Assembly (NCBI GenBank): GCA_015487895.1
Contig: WFOW01000170.1
Coordinates: 1-14,169 of the forward strand
Direction: 5' to 3'
Length of the DNA: 14,169 nt
From: Gammaproteobacteria bacterium
GTDB taxonomy: Bacteria; Pseudomonadota; Gammaproteobacteria; S144-34
Positions 1 through 8,117 of the stretch are shown one piece after another; position 1 is the stretch's first letter; the number at the start of each line of letters is the position of its first letter. The notes beneath the pieces were generated by a model. The model did not search any database. It was not told the DNA's origin and saw only the letters and a list, made by a program, of their open reading frames with translations. Made by a program: the position numbers and the translations under genes.

Positions 1-580
1 GAGCGCCGGCGAGCGCCTTCATGGCCCGCTCGTAGGCCTCGCGCGCCCGCGCCGCGTCACCCTCGGCCGCCGCGAGGTCGCCCTCGAGCTCGGCGCGCAG
101 GGGCCGGAACGGTGCCGGCACGTCCTCGCCCAGGAGGGCGCGCGCGGCCTCACGCTCGCCGCGCGCGAGCAGCACGCGCGCGAGCCGCAGTCGCGCGGCG
201 GCCTCGAAGGCGGGGCCCGGCGCGGCCTCCCGCGCCTTGCGCAGGTGCGCCTCGGCCTCTTCCAACCGCCCCTCGCGCGCGAGCAGCGCCGCGAGCTGCA
301 GCCGCGCCATCGCCTCGTAGGCGCTGCCGCCGTGCTCGCGCGCGAGCCGCTCGACCAGCACGGCCACGCCGTCGGCGTCCCCGGCCGCACGACGGTCGAG
401 CACCTGCTCGTAGAGCTCGGAGGCCGCCGCCGCGCGCTCGAGCCTCCACTCCTGCCAGGCGCGCCAGCCGAACAGCGCCCCCAGGCCCAGCGCCACCCCC
501 AGCAGCAGGGCGCGGCCGTTCTCGCGCCACCAGCGGCGCAGCTTCTCGATCTGCTCCTTCTCGGACTCGTACGGATCCAC
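1..580 (-). CDS. yfgM: YfgM-type TPR protein, ancillary SecYEG translocon subunit (3' end outside window)
   Basis: The reading frame opens with GTG at 580, eight bases after a GGAAGGGGGA Shine-Dalgarno-like stretch, and stays open to the window edge (193 codons). The N-terminus reads MDPYESEKEQIEKLRRWW, followed by one membrane segment at about residues 23-41 (ALLLGVALGLGALFGW) and an Ala/Leu/Glu/Arg-rich helical TPR-like domain. This layout is that of YfgM: a short cytoplasmic N-terminus, one anchor, then a periplasmic TPR domain that contacts SecYEG and periplasmic chaperones such as PpiD. The family is about 205 residues long, so only the last dozen or so residues should be missing. It lies 48 bp downstream of hisS, its usual neighbour (hisS-yfgM-bamB-der). 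The longer ORFs overlapping it in other frames are Arg/Pro/Ala-rich shadows. Identification is from synteny, the N-terminal motif and topology. Confidence 0.88.
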   Translation of the reverse strand, partial: MDPYESEKEQIEKLRRWWRENGRALLLGVALGLGALFGWRAWQEWRLERAAAASELYEQVLDRRAAGDADGVAVLVERLAREHGGSAYEAMARLQLAALLAREGRLEEAEAHLRKAREAAPGPAFEAAARLRLARVLLARGEREAARALLGEDVPAPFRPLRAELEGDLAAAEGDAARAREAYERAMKALAGA

Positions 581-628
581 GCGCTCCCCCTTCCGCGAAC
601 GCTCCTACGCCGGGCGGAGTCTACGCGC

Positions 629-1926
<1,298 letters not shown>

Positions 1927-1930
<4 letters not shown>

Positions 1931-2817
1931 GGTCCTCCCGTCGTCGCCTCCCGCGCCGCACCCACTGTCAGCCGCAATGTCCGCCCCGGCCGCGCGCCGG
2001 CCAGGGGCACCGCCTCGCCGTCGAGGCGCACCTCGACGGCGGTCGGCTCGCCCAGCACCAGCCGGAAGGGCGGCCTTCCCCGCACGCGCCGCACCGTGCC
2101 CGGGCGCAGCAGATCGTAGACGAGCCTCCGCCCCGCCGCGTCCCGCACCTCGACCCAGGAGGTCCCCCGCAGCCGAAGCTCGAGCTCGGCCTCGGCTGCA
2201 CCGATGGGCGCTACCTGCTCCGGGGGCGCTGCCCGCTCCGGGGACGTCTCCCGCGGCGCCGGGGCGCTCGCCGCCGGAGGCGGGGGAGCGGGTGGCTCCA
2301 CGGCCGCCGGCGGCGCACCCGCGCTGTCCGCCGGTTCCGGGCCGACCTCTGGCCCGGCCGCGGACGGCTCCATCGCCGGTCCCGCGGCCCCCTCCGCCGT
2401 GGGGGGCTGCACCGGCCCCTCGGGCGGCGCGCCGCCGCGCCACCAGGCCAGCACCAGCGCGACCAGCACCGCGACCGCGCCCGCCGTGCCCCAGCGCAGC
2501 CAGCGCCCCCAGCCGCGGTGGATCTCCACCGGCTCGAGCCGGGGCGGCTCGGGGCTCGCCCCCGGCTCCCCGGCCGCGCGGTAGGCGGCGAGCACGGCCT
2601 CCTCGTCCGCGCCCACCAGCCGCGCATAGGCGCGCAGATACCCCCGCACGAAGGCCGGCGCCGGAAGGCGCCCGGCGTCCTCGCCCTCGATGGCCTCCAC
2701 CACGCGCTCGGAGAGGCGCAGGGCCTCGGCCACCTCCCCGCGCGTCAGCCCGCGCGCCTCCCGCCGCTGGCGCAGGATATCCCCGAAACCAGCCCCGCGC
2801 TCAGGGCCCGCGCCCAC
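1927..2817 (-). CDS. rodZ: RodZ-like cell-shape protein (HTH, one TM, DUF4115)
   Basis: RodZ links MreB filaments to the elongasome at the inner membrane and sets rod shape. The 296-residue protein has a Cro/CI-type helix-turn-helix domain at about residues 11-75 ([20 protein letters not shown]), a juxtamembrane WGRWLRWG patch, one membrane helix (about 109-126), a Pro/Ala/Glu-rich periplasmic linker (about 127-205), and a beta-rich C-terminal domain (about 208-286, with [17 protein letters not shown]) of the DUF4115 type. The start is GTG at 2817, six bases after GGAGG. It overlaps the pilF 3' end by 17 bp and the hisS start by 4 bp. The order pilF-rodZ-hisS is the familiar one except that ispG is missing downstream. 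The low-complexity linker is typical of the family in high-GC genomes. Confidence 0.93.
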
Positions 2818-3579
2818 CGCCCGCCTCCGACTCGAGGAGCAGGCGCGTCTCCTGCGCGTCCGGGAACTTCCGTTTCAGCAGCAGGGCATAGCTCGCCTCG
2901 GCGTCGCGGTCGCCGAGCCGGCGCTCCACGCGCACGCCGAGCCACAGGCTGCGCGGCGTGTGCGGAGCCACCGCCTGGTAGCGCTGCAGGTAGGCGCGCG
3001 CCTGGAGGTGGCGCCCGGCCTCGTAGCTGAGCTCGGCCATGGCGATGAGCGCCGGGGCGAAGCGCGGGTTGCGGCCCAGCGCCTCGCGCAGGTAGCGCTC
3101 GCCGCGCGCGCGGTCGCCGGCGCGCAGGGCGCACAGGCCGGCGTTGGTCAGCGCCACCCACGGCGTCTCGTAGAGCGGGTTGGCGGCGGCGGCGCGAAGC
3201 TCGCGGTCGGCCTCCTCGAAGCGCCCGCGCGCGCACAGGAAGCTGCCGTAGGCGTTGCGCGCGTAGCTGTCCTTGGGGTCGAGCCGCACGGCGCGCCGGT
3301 GGTGGCGCTCGGCCTTCGCGTGCTCGCCGAGACGCTCGTACAGGATCCCGAGCGCGGTGTGGGCGCGCGCGTAGCCCGGGTCCGCGGCGACCGCGCGCTG
3401 CAGGCGGTCGAGGGCGCGCTTGAGGTCGCCCTCCTGCATGTAGGCGATGCCGAGCTGGGTGTGGAGCTTGGCCGACTTGAGGCGGGCCGCCTCCGGAGCC
3501 CCCTCGGCCGGGTGCGTGCCGCCGCCCGTGGCGCAGCCGGCGAGCAGCGCCGCGGCGAGCAGCGGCGCCGCGGCCGCCC

Positions 3580-3583
<4 letters not shown>
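2801..3583 (-). CDS. pilF: PilF/PilW type IV pilus assembly lipoprotein (pilotin)
   Basis: PilF is an outer-membrane lipoprotein that carries the PilQ secretin to the outer membrane and stabilises its multimers. The GTG start at 3583 overlaps the rlmN stop (GTGA) and is preceded by GAGGAGG at 7 bases; it gives 260 residues, the family's usual size. A lipoprotein signal runs from residue 1 to the lipobox LLAGC, with Cys17 the predicted lipidated residue. TPR-like repeats follow from about residue 37 to 208 (LHTQLGIAYMQEGDLKRALD, then HTALGILYERLGEHAKAERH, then YGSFLCARGRFEEADREL and further copies). The frame extends upstream of the chosen start, but that part is antisense-like Arg/Ala-rich sequence within rlmN. 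No other pilus genes are in the window; in this conserved block pilF is normally apart from them. Confidence 0.92.
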
Positions 3584-4707
<1,124 letters not shown>

Positions 4708-4711
4708 GACG

Positions 4712-5143
4712 TCAGCCGGCGCGGGAGTAGATCTCCTCCGGCTTGAAGAAGAAGGCGATCTCGGTGCGCGCCGTCTCGGGCCCGTCGGAGCCGTGCACGG
4801 CGTTGGCCTCGATGCTCTCGGCGAAGTCGGCCCGGATGGTGCCCGGCGCCGCCTTGGCCGGATCCGTGGCGCCCATGAGCTCGCGGTTGCGGGCGATGGC
4901 GTCCTCCCCCTCCAGCACCTGCACCATGATCGGGCCCGAGGTCATGTAGGCCACGAGGCTGTCGAAGAAGGGCTTGCCCTTGTGGACGGCATAGAAGCCC
5001 TCGGCCTGCTCGCGGCTGAGCCAGGTCATGCGCGCGGCCACGATGCTGAGGCCGGCCTGCTCGAAGCGGCGGTAGATCTCGCCGATCAGGTTCCGCCGCA
5101 CCGCGTCGGGCTTGATGATGGAGAGGGTCTGCTCGATCGCCAT
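4712..5143 (-). CDS. ndk: Nucleoside diphosphate kinase
   Basis: Ndk transfers the gamma-phosphate of ATP to nucleoside diphosphates through a phospho-histidine, balancing NTP and dNTP pools. The ATG at 5143 gives 143 residues, the standard length. The start [15 protein letters not shown] is typical, and the active-site motif [10 protein letters not shown] places the catalytic His at residue 117. A GAGGAG sequence lies 10 bases before the start. The frame is open further upstream, but that part is non-coding leader. It is the first gene of the probable operon ndk-rlmN-pilF-rodZ-hisS-yfgM, with a sigma-70-like promoter candidate about 100 bp upstream. In related genomes iscX or fdx lies just upstream on the same strand; here a divergent hsp20 does. 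Confidence 0.98.
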   Translation of the reverse strand: MAIEQTLSIIKPDAVRRNLIGEIYRRFEQAGLSIVAARMTWLSREQAEGFYAVHKGKPFFDSLVAYMTSGPIMVQVLEGEDAIARNRELMGATDPAKAAPGTIRADFAESIEANAVHGSDGPETARTEIAFFFKPEEIYSRAG

Positions 5144-5190
5144 GCGCTGCTCGCTCCTCGATGCGGAAAGGTGGCTGGTGGGTATGCGCG

Positions 5191-5222
5191 ACGGCCCGGA
5201 CCGCGGGCGGCGGCCGGGCCGT
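5191..5222. other. Inverted repeat in the ndk 5' leader
   Basis: ACGGCCCGG (5191-5199) and CCGGGCCGT (5214-5222) are perfect 9-bp arms around a 14-base loop. The inner CCGC/GCGG can extend the stem with one bulged base. It lies between the predicted ndk start site and the ndk start codon. No T-tract follows on the minus strand, so it does not look like an intrinsic terminator or attenuator for ndk. On the plus strand a short TTTT follows, but no plus-strand gene lies upstream. Confidence 0.5.
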
Positions 5223-5244
5223 CCGGTTTTCCAACGGGTGCGGT

Positions 5245-5274
5245 AGTTTACCCGCCCGTCCGCGGGGGTGGCAA
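5245..5274 (-). promoter_or_regulatory. Candidate sigma-70-type promoter for the ndk operon
   Basis: On the minus strand TTGCCA (5274-5269) and TAAACT (5250-5245) are separated by 18 bp. They match the -35 consensus at five of six positions and the -10 at four of six. Transcription would begin near 5238, leaving a leader of about 95 bases before the ndk ATG. The AT-rich patches stand out from the GC-rich surroundings. It sits back to back with the hsp20 heat-shock promoter. This is a consensus match only. Confidence 0.5.
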
Positions 5275-5287
5275 TTTGCGTTCCCCC

Positions 5288-5314
5288 CTTGAAGCCCGCC
5301 TCCTCCGGCCCCAT
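5288..5314 (+). promoter_or_regulatory. Sigma-32 (RpoH)-type heat-shock promoter of hsp20
   Basis: CTTGAA (5288-5293), within CCCCCCTTGAAG, and CCCCAT (5309-5314), within CCCCATCTA, are separated by 15 bp. Both blocks match the RpoH consensus, including the C-rich extension of the -35; the groESL and dnaK promoters of E. coli have the same CCCTTGAA and CCCCAT elements with 13-14 bp spacers. Transcription would begin near 5321, about 57 bases before the hsp20 ATG. The position directly upstream of a small heat-shock gene makes a chance match unlikely. Confidence 0.82.
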
Positions 5315-5323
5315 CTAGGAGAG

Positions 5324-5347
5324 CGCGCGGGAGGGCGCTCCCGCGCG
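5324..5347. other. Hairpin at the 5' end of the hsp20 leader
   Basis: Perfect 10-bp arms CGCGCGGGAG (5324-5333) and CTCCCGCGCG (5338-5347) enclose a GGCG tetraloop. The stem starts within a few bases of the predicted transcription start and ends 13 bases before the Shine-Dalgarno, which it does not sequester. It could protect the mRNA 5' end. CUCCC in its 3' arm could alternatively pair with the GGAG of the Shine-Dalgarno. Function is inference. Confidence 0.5.
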
Positions 5348-5360
5348 AATCCCGATGAGG

Positions 5361-5369
5361 AAGGAGGTG
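5361..5369 (+). promoter_or_regulatory. Strong Shine-Dalgarno of hsp20
   Basis: AAGGAGGTG is a near-perfect complement to the 3' end of 16S rRNA and lies eight bases before the ATG at 5378. It fixes that ATG as the start, although the frame stays open far upstream in antisense of ndk and rlmN. Confidence 0.85.
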
Positions 5370-5377
5370 ATGCAGCC

Positions 5378-5824
5378 ATGACGCTCGCGCGTTACGAGCC
5401 GTGGGCTGCCCTGACGCGCCTGCAGGAGGACCTCAACCGGCTCCTCGAGGGCCGCTGGCCGGCCTTTGGCGACGAGGAGAGCCGCGTGGTCACGAGCCAG
5501 TGGGCTCCTCCCGTGGACATCATCGAGGAGTCGGACCGCTTCGTGCTGCGCGCCGACGTGCCCGGCGTGAAGCCCGAGGACATCGAGGTGACCGTGGAGA
5601 ACGGCATGCTCACCATCAAGGGCGAACGCAGGGAGGAGCACGAGGAGCGCAAGGAGGGCTACCGCCGCATCGAGCGCGTCCACGGCACCTTCTACCGGCG
5701 CTTCAGCCTGCCGGACACGGCCGACCTGGACCGCATCCAGGCGAAGGGCCGCAACGGCGTGCTCGAGGTGGTCATCCCCAAGAAGCAGGAGGTCCAGCCG
5801 CGGCGCATCGCCGTGGCGGCCTGA
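5378..5824 (+). CDS. Hsp20-family small heat-shock protein
   Basis: This is an ATP-independent cytoplasmic holdase that binds unfolding proteins and forms oligomers. The 148-residue protein has a helical N-terminus (YEPWAALTRLQEDLNRLLEG), an alpha-crystallin domain at about residues 42-136 (WAPPVDIIEESDRFVLRADVPGV, then VTVENGMLTIKGER and NGVLEVVIPKK), and a C-terminal tail with the I-X-V form of the IXI oligomerisation motif (Ile144-Ala-Val146). Length and layout are typical of bacterial class A-like Hsp20. It has a sigma-32-type promoter, a strong Shine-Dalgarno and its own terminator, so it is a single-gene heat-shock unit. It is divergent from ndk and convergent with iscA, and occupies the place where hscB-hscA-fdx-iscX lie in related genomes. 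Codon use looks like that of its neighbours. Confidence 0.96.
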   Translation: MTLARYEPWAALTRLQEDLNRLLEGRWPAFGDEESRVVTSQWAPPVDIIEESDRFVLRADVPGVKPEDIEVTVENGMLTIKGERREEHEERKEGYRRIERVHGTFYRRFSLPDTADLDRIQAKGRNGVLEVVIPKKQEVQPRRIAVAA

Positions 5825-5862
5825 GCGCAGGCGCCGGCGTCAGGGCGAGCCCGCAGACGAGG

Positions 5863-5890
5863 AAGGCCGGCCCCGGGGCCGGCCTTTCTC
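5863..5890 (+). terminator. Intrinsic terminator after hsp20
   Basis: A perfect 24-base palindrome (arms AAGGCCGGCCCC and GGGGCCGGCCTT, 5863-5886) is followed by TCTCTT on the plus strand. It begins 38 bases after the hsp20 stop. The downstream tract is only partly T-rich. On the minus strand the flank is CCTCGTC, so it probably works only for plus-strand transcription. Confidence 0.75.
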
Positions 5891-5898
5891 TTGGAACT

Positions 5899-6050
5899 CT
5901 GGTCGATCCGCTGCGCGGATCGACCAGCGCCGAGGCGCTTCGCGGCGATTTTTCTTTGTGTCGCCATGCACATCCCTGTGCATGGGCCGACCCGCGGCAT
6001 CCCTGGCCGCGGGGAAGCCCTGAAAAATCCCAGGATTTTTCAGGGCTTCC
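5899..6050. repeat. Cluster of hairpins between convergent hsp20 and iscA (possible REP/MITE-like element)
   Basis: At least five consecutive inverted repeats fill this non-coding stretch. They are CTGGTCGATCCGC/revcomp with a TGC loop (5899-5927); AGCGCC/GGCGCT (5926-5939); GGCGA/TCGCC around a T-rich loop (5944-5965); CCATGCACA/TGTGCATGG with a TCCC loop (5964-5985); CCCGCGGC/GCCGCGGG (5991-6013); and GGAAGCCCTGAAAAATCC/revcomp with a two-base loop (6013-6050). A weaker CGGCC/GGCCG pair follows at 6061-6078. Short overlapping ORFs occur on both strands, but they read through the stems, lack Shine-Dalgarno sequences and look spurious. The T-rich patches (TTTTTCTTTGTG and GGATTTTT) differ from the surrounding composition. 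The cluster lies at the 3' ends of two convergent genes, a common site for REP-like or MITE-like sequences. Whether it is repeated in the genome cannot be seen here. The rest of 5825-6110 holds only the hsp20 terminator. Confidence 0.7.
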
Positions 6051-6110
6051 GCTTGCGCTACGGCCACGTGAGCGGCCGAGCACGCCGGTGCGGTGCGGCG
6101 CGCGCCGGGC

Positions 6111-6434
6111 TCAGACCGTGAAGCTCTCGCCGCAGCCGCAGGTGGCCTTGACGTTGGGGTTGTTGAAGCGGAAGCCCTCGTTCAGCCCCTCGCGGACGTA
6201 GTCCACCTCGGTGCCGTCGAGGAGCTTCAGGCTCTCGCGGTCGACCACCAGCTTCGCGCCGTTGGCCTCGAAGACGACGTCGTCCGGGCCGACCTCGTCG
6301 GCGTAGTCGATGGCGTAGGCGTAGCCCGAGCAGCCGGTGTTGCGCACGGCCAGCCGCAGGCCCACGCCCTTGCCGCGCCGCTCCATGTAGCCGCGGATGC
6401 GCTCCGCGGCAGCCTCCGTGATCGTGATGCCCAT
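6111..6434 (-). CDS. iscA: IscA, A-type iron-sulfur cluster carrier
   Basis: A-type carriers accept or deliver Fe-S clusters to apo-proteins. The 107-residue protein, a typical length, carries the three conserved cysteines: Cys35 in NTGCSGYAY, and Cys99 and Cys101 in ATCGCGESF. The block GLNEGFRFNNPNVK is close to E. coli IscA (GLNEGFKFTNPNVK), which favours IscA over ErpA or SufA. The ATG at 6434 follows GGGGAGG at about nine bases. The longer upstream reading frame is antisense-like sequence within iscS. It lies 89 bp downstream of iscS with no iscU between them, and hscBA-fdx do not follow; hairpins and the convergent hsp20 come instead. No clear intrinsic terminator follows the stop. Confidence 0.95.
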   Translation of the reverse strand: MGITITEAAAERIRGYMERRGKGVGLRLAVRNTGCSGYAYAIDYADEVGPDDVVFEANGAKLVVDRESLKLLDGTEVDYVREGLNEGFRFNNPNVKATCGCGESFTV

Positions 6435-6523
6435 GGTCCGGAACCTCCCCTCGCATCCGGCGCCCGGCGGCGCCCCGGGGCGAGCGCCCCTGTCGGATAA
6501 GGAGAGTCTAATGGAAAGGGCGT
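6435..6523 (-). other. iscS-iscA spacer with GC hairpins; iscU absent
   Basis: These 89 bases occupy the place of iscU in standard isc operons. On the transcribed strand an AT-richer part (CTTTCCATTAGACTCTCC) is followed by two small GC stems (GGGGCG/CGCCCC at 6477-6490 and GGCGCC/GGCGCC at 6459-6474), then the iscA Shine-Dalgarno. No reading frame resembling an IscU remnant was seen. I found no convincing -35/-10 pair, but an internal promoter is possible in the AT-richer part. Confidence 0.45.
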
Positions 6524-7666
6524 TCAGGCGCCTACCGCACCACGCCTGAGGGAATCGAGGGCGCCGGCGAGCGCGGCGAGGAAGCCGTCCACGTCGGCCT
6601 CGGTGGTGTCCTTGCCGACGCTGACCCGGATGCTGCCGAGCGCCAGCTCCGGCGGCACGCCCATGGCGGCGAGCACGTGGCTGGGCTCGGTCTTGCCCGT
6701 GTGGCAGGCCGAACCGCTGGAGACCGCGTAGCCGGCGCGGTCGAGCGCCATGAGCAGCGTCTCGGACTCCACCCCCGCGACGCCGGCCATGACGGTGTTC
6801 GGCAGGCGCTCGGCGCCCGCGGCGAGGATCCTCACGCCGTCGAGGCGCGCGAGCCCGCGCTCGAGGCGCTCGCGCAGGGCGCGCATGCGCGCCGCCCGCG
6901 TGGCGAGCTCGTCGGCGGCGAGCGCGGCGGCGGTGCCGAAGCCGACGATGCCAGCCACGTTGAGCGTGCCCGAGCGCAGCCCCTCCTCCTGCCCGCCGCC
7001 GACCAGCAGCGGCTCGAGCTCGAGGGCGCGGTCGCGCACCAGCGCCCCGACGCCCTGCGGGCCGTGGAGCTTGTGCGCCGAAAGCGTCAGCAGGTGCACA
7101 CCGAGCGCCGGGAAGTCCACCGGGATCTTGCCGGCGGCCTGCACCGCGTCCGTGTGGACCACGGCGCCCGCCTCGCGCGCGCGCCGTGCGAGCGCCGCCA
7201 CGTCCTGGATCACCCCCGTCTCGTTGTTGGCGAGCATGACGCTCACGAGCCGCGCGCCCTGGGCGAGCGCCGCATCGAGGCTCTCGGGCCGCACGCGCCC
7301 CTCGCCGTCCACCTCGAGCCACAGGACCGGCCGCCCCCGGGCCTCGAGACGCCGCGCCGGCTCCAGCACCGAGGGATGCTCGATGCGGCTCACCGCCACC
7401 GGGCCCGGCGGCAGGTGCGCGGCGGCCCCGAGGAGCGCGAGGTTGTTGGCCTCGGTGCCGCAGCCCGTGAAGACCACCTGCTGCGGCGCGGCGCCGACGA
7501 GGGCCGCGACCCGCTCGCGCGCCTCGTCCACCGCCATGCGCGTGGCGCGGCCGAAACGGTGCGGGCTCGCGGGGTTGCCGTAGATCTCCCCCAGGTAGGG
7601 CAGCATGGCCTCGCGCACCCGCGCATCGAGCGGCGTCGTGGCGTTGTGGTCGAGGTAGACGGGCAT
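6524..7666 (-). CDS. iscS: Cysteine desulfurase, IscS/NifS family (short form)
   Basis: This PLP enzyme removes sulfur from cysteine, leaving an enzyme persulfide that supplies Fe-S clusters and thio-modified tRNAs. Signatures in the 380 residues are YLDHNATTP at the N-terminus, IEHPS with His97, ANNETG, HTDAVQ (Asp173, Gln176), the PLP lysine in SAHKL (Lys199), RSGTLN, and the persulfide cysteine Cys321 in SSGSACHTG. It is shorter than E. coli IscS (404 residues) because it stops soon after the DSLRR helix and lacks the SPLW...HH tail. SACHTGKTEPS differs from the SACTSASLEPS of E. coli. It may therefore be nearer NifS-like desulfurases, although position points to the iscS slot. The ATG at 7666 is 7 bp after the iscR stop with no strong Shine-Dalgarno, which suggests coupling to iscR. 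Confidence 0.92.
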   Translation of the reverse strand: MPVYLDHNATTPLDARVREAMLPYLGEIYGNPASPHRFGRATRMAVDEARERVAALVGAAPQQVVFTGCGTEANNLALLGAAAHLPPGPVAVSRIEHPSVLEPARRLEARGRPVLWLEVDGEGRVRPESLDAALAQGARLVSVMLANNETGVIQDVAALARRAREAGAVVHTDAVQAAGKIPVDFPALGVHLLTLSAHKLHGPQGVGALVRDRALELEPLLVGGGQEEGLRSGTLNVAGIVGFGTAAALAADELATRAARMRALRERLERGLARLDGVRILAAGAERLPNTVMAGVAGVESETLLMALDRAGYAVSSGSACHTGKTEPSHVLAAMGVPPELALGSIRVSVGKDTTEADVDGFLAALAGALDSLRRGAVGA

Positions 7667-7673
7667 GGGACGG

Positions 7674-8117
7674 TCAGGCGCGCGGCGGCGCCACGACGAC
7701 GCGCGCCGGCCGCCGCGGCGCCTCGCGCGTGAGGTCGGCCAGCGAGATGCCGTCGAGGAAGCGGCGGATCTCCTCGCTCAGCTCCCACCACAGCTCGTGG
7801 GTGAGGCAGGGAAGCCCCCCGTCGCAGTCGCCGCGTCCCCCGCAGCGCGTCGCGTCCACGCGCTCGTCGACCGCGGCCATCACCTCGGCGACGCTGATGC
7901 GCTCGGCCGGACGCGCGAGGCTGTAGCCGCCCCCGGGCCCGCGCGCGCTGCGCACCAGCCCGTGCTGGCGCAGGCGCGTGAAGAGCTGCTCCAGGTAGGA
8001 GAGCGAGATGCCCTGGCGGCGCGAGATGCTGGCGAGCGGCACCGGCCCCTCGCCCTCGTGGAGGGCGAGGTCGAGCATCGCCGTGACGGCGTAGCGGCCC
8101 TTGGTGGTGAGCCTCAT
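7674..8117 (-). CDS. iscR: IscR, Rrf2-family Fe-S sensing transcription regulator
   Basis: IscR binds a 2Fe-2S cluster and represses the isc genes when clusters are plentiful; the apo form controls other targets. The 147-residue protein begins [20 protein letters not shown], has the winged-helix block with [16 protein letters not shown] and [10 protein letters not shown], and carries the cluster ligands Cys92, Cys98 and Cys104 in [17 protein letters not shown], plus His107. These numbers are the same as in E. coli. The start overlaps the cysE stop (ATGA, 8114-8117), so unlike E. coli it has no separate upstream promoter region. It is followed at 7 bp by iscS. Autoregulation would have to act at a promoter within or upstream of cysE. 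Confidence 0.96.
   Translation of the reverse strand: MRLTTKGRYAVTAMLDLALHEGEGPVPLASISRRQGISLSYLEQLFTRLRQHGLVRSARGPGGGYSLARPAERISVAEVMAAVDERVDATRCGGRGDCDGGLPCLTHELWWELSEEIRRFLDGISLADLTREAPRRPARVVVAPPRA

Noticed and set aside
1931..2443. N-terminal extension of hisS from an upstream start
   Set aside because: The extra residues are Gly/Ala/Arg-rich, lie inside rodZ and precede the canonical HisRS start; ATG at 1930 has a good Shine-Dalgarno.
5899..6050. CRISPR array interpretation of the repeat cluster
   Set aside because: The repeats differ in sequence and length, are palindromic and not evenly spaced, and no cas genes are present.
5840..6121. Short ORFs on both strands through the hairpin cluster
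   Set aside because: They translate palindromic stems, lack Shine-Dalgarno sequences and share peptide pieces on opposite strands only because of the symmetry.
6511..6549. Twelve-codon plus-strand ORF after GGAGAG in the iscS-iscA spacer
   Set aside because: It is antisense to the iscS end, very short and has no target gene or promoter; likely chance.
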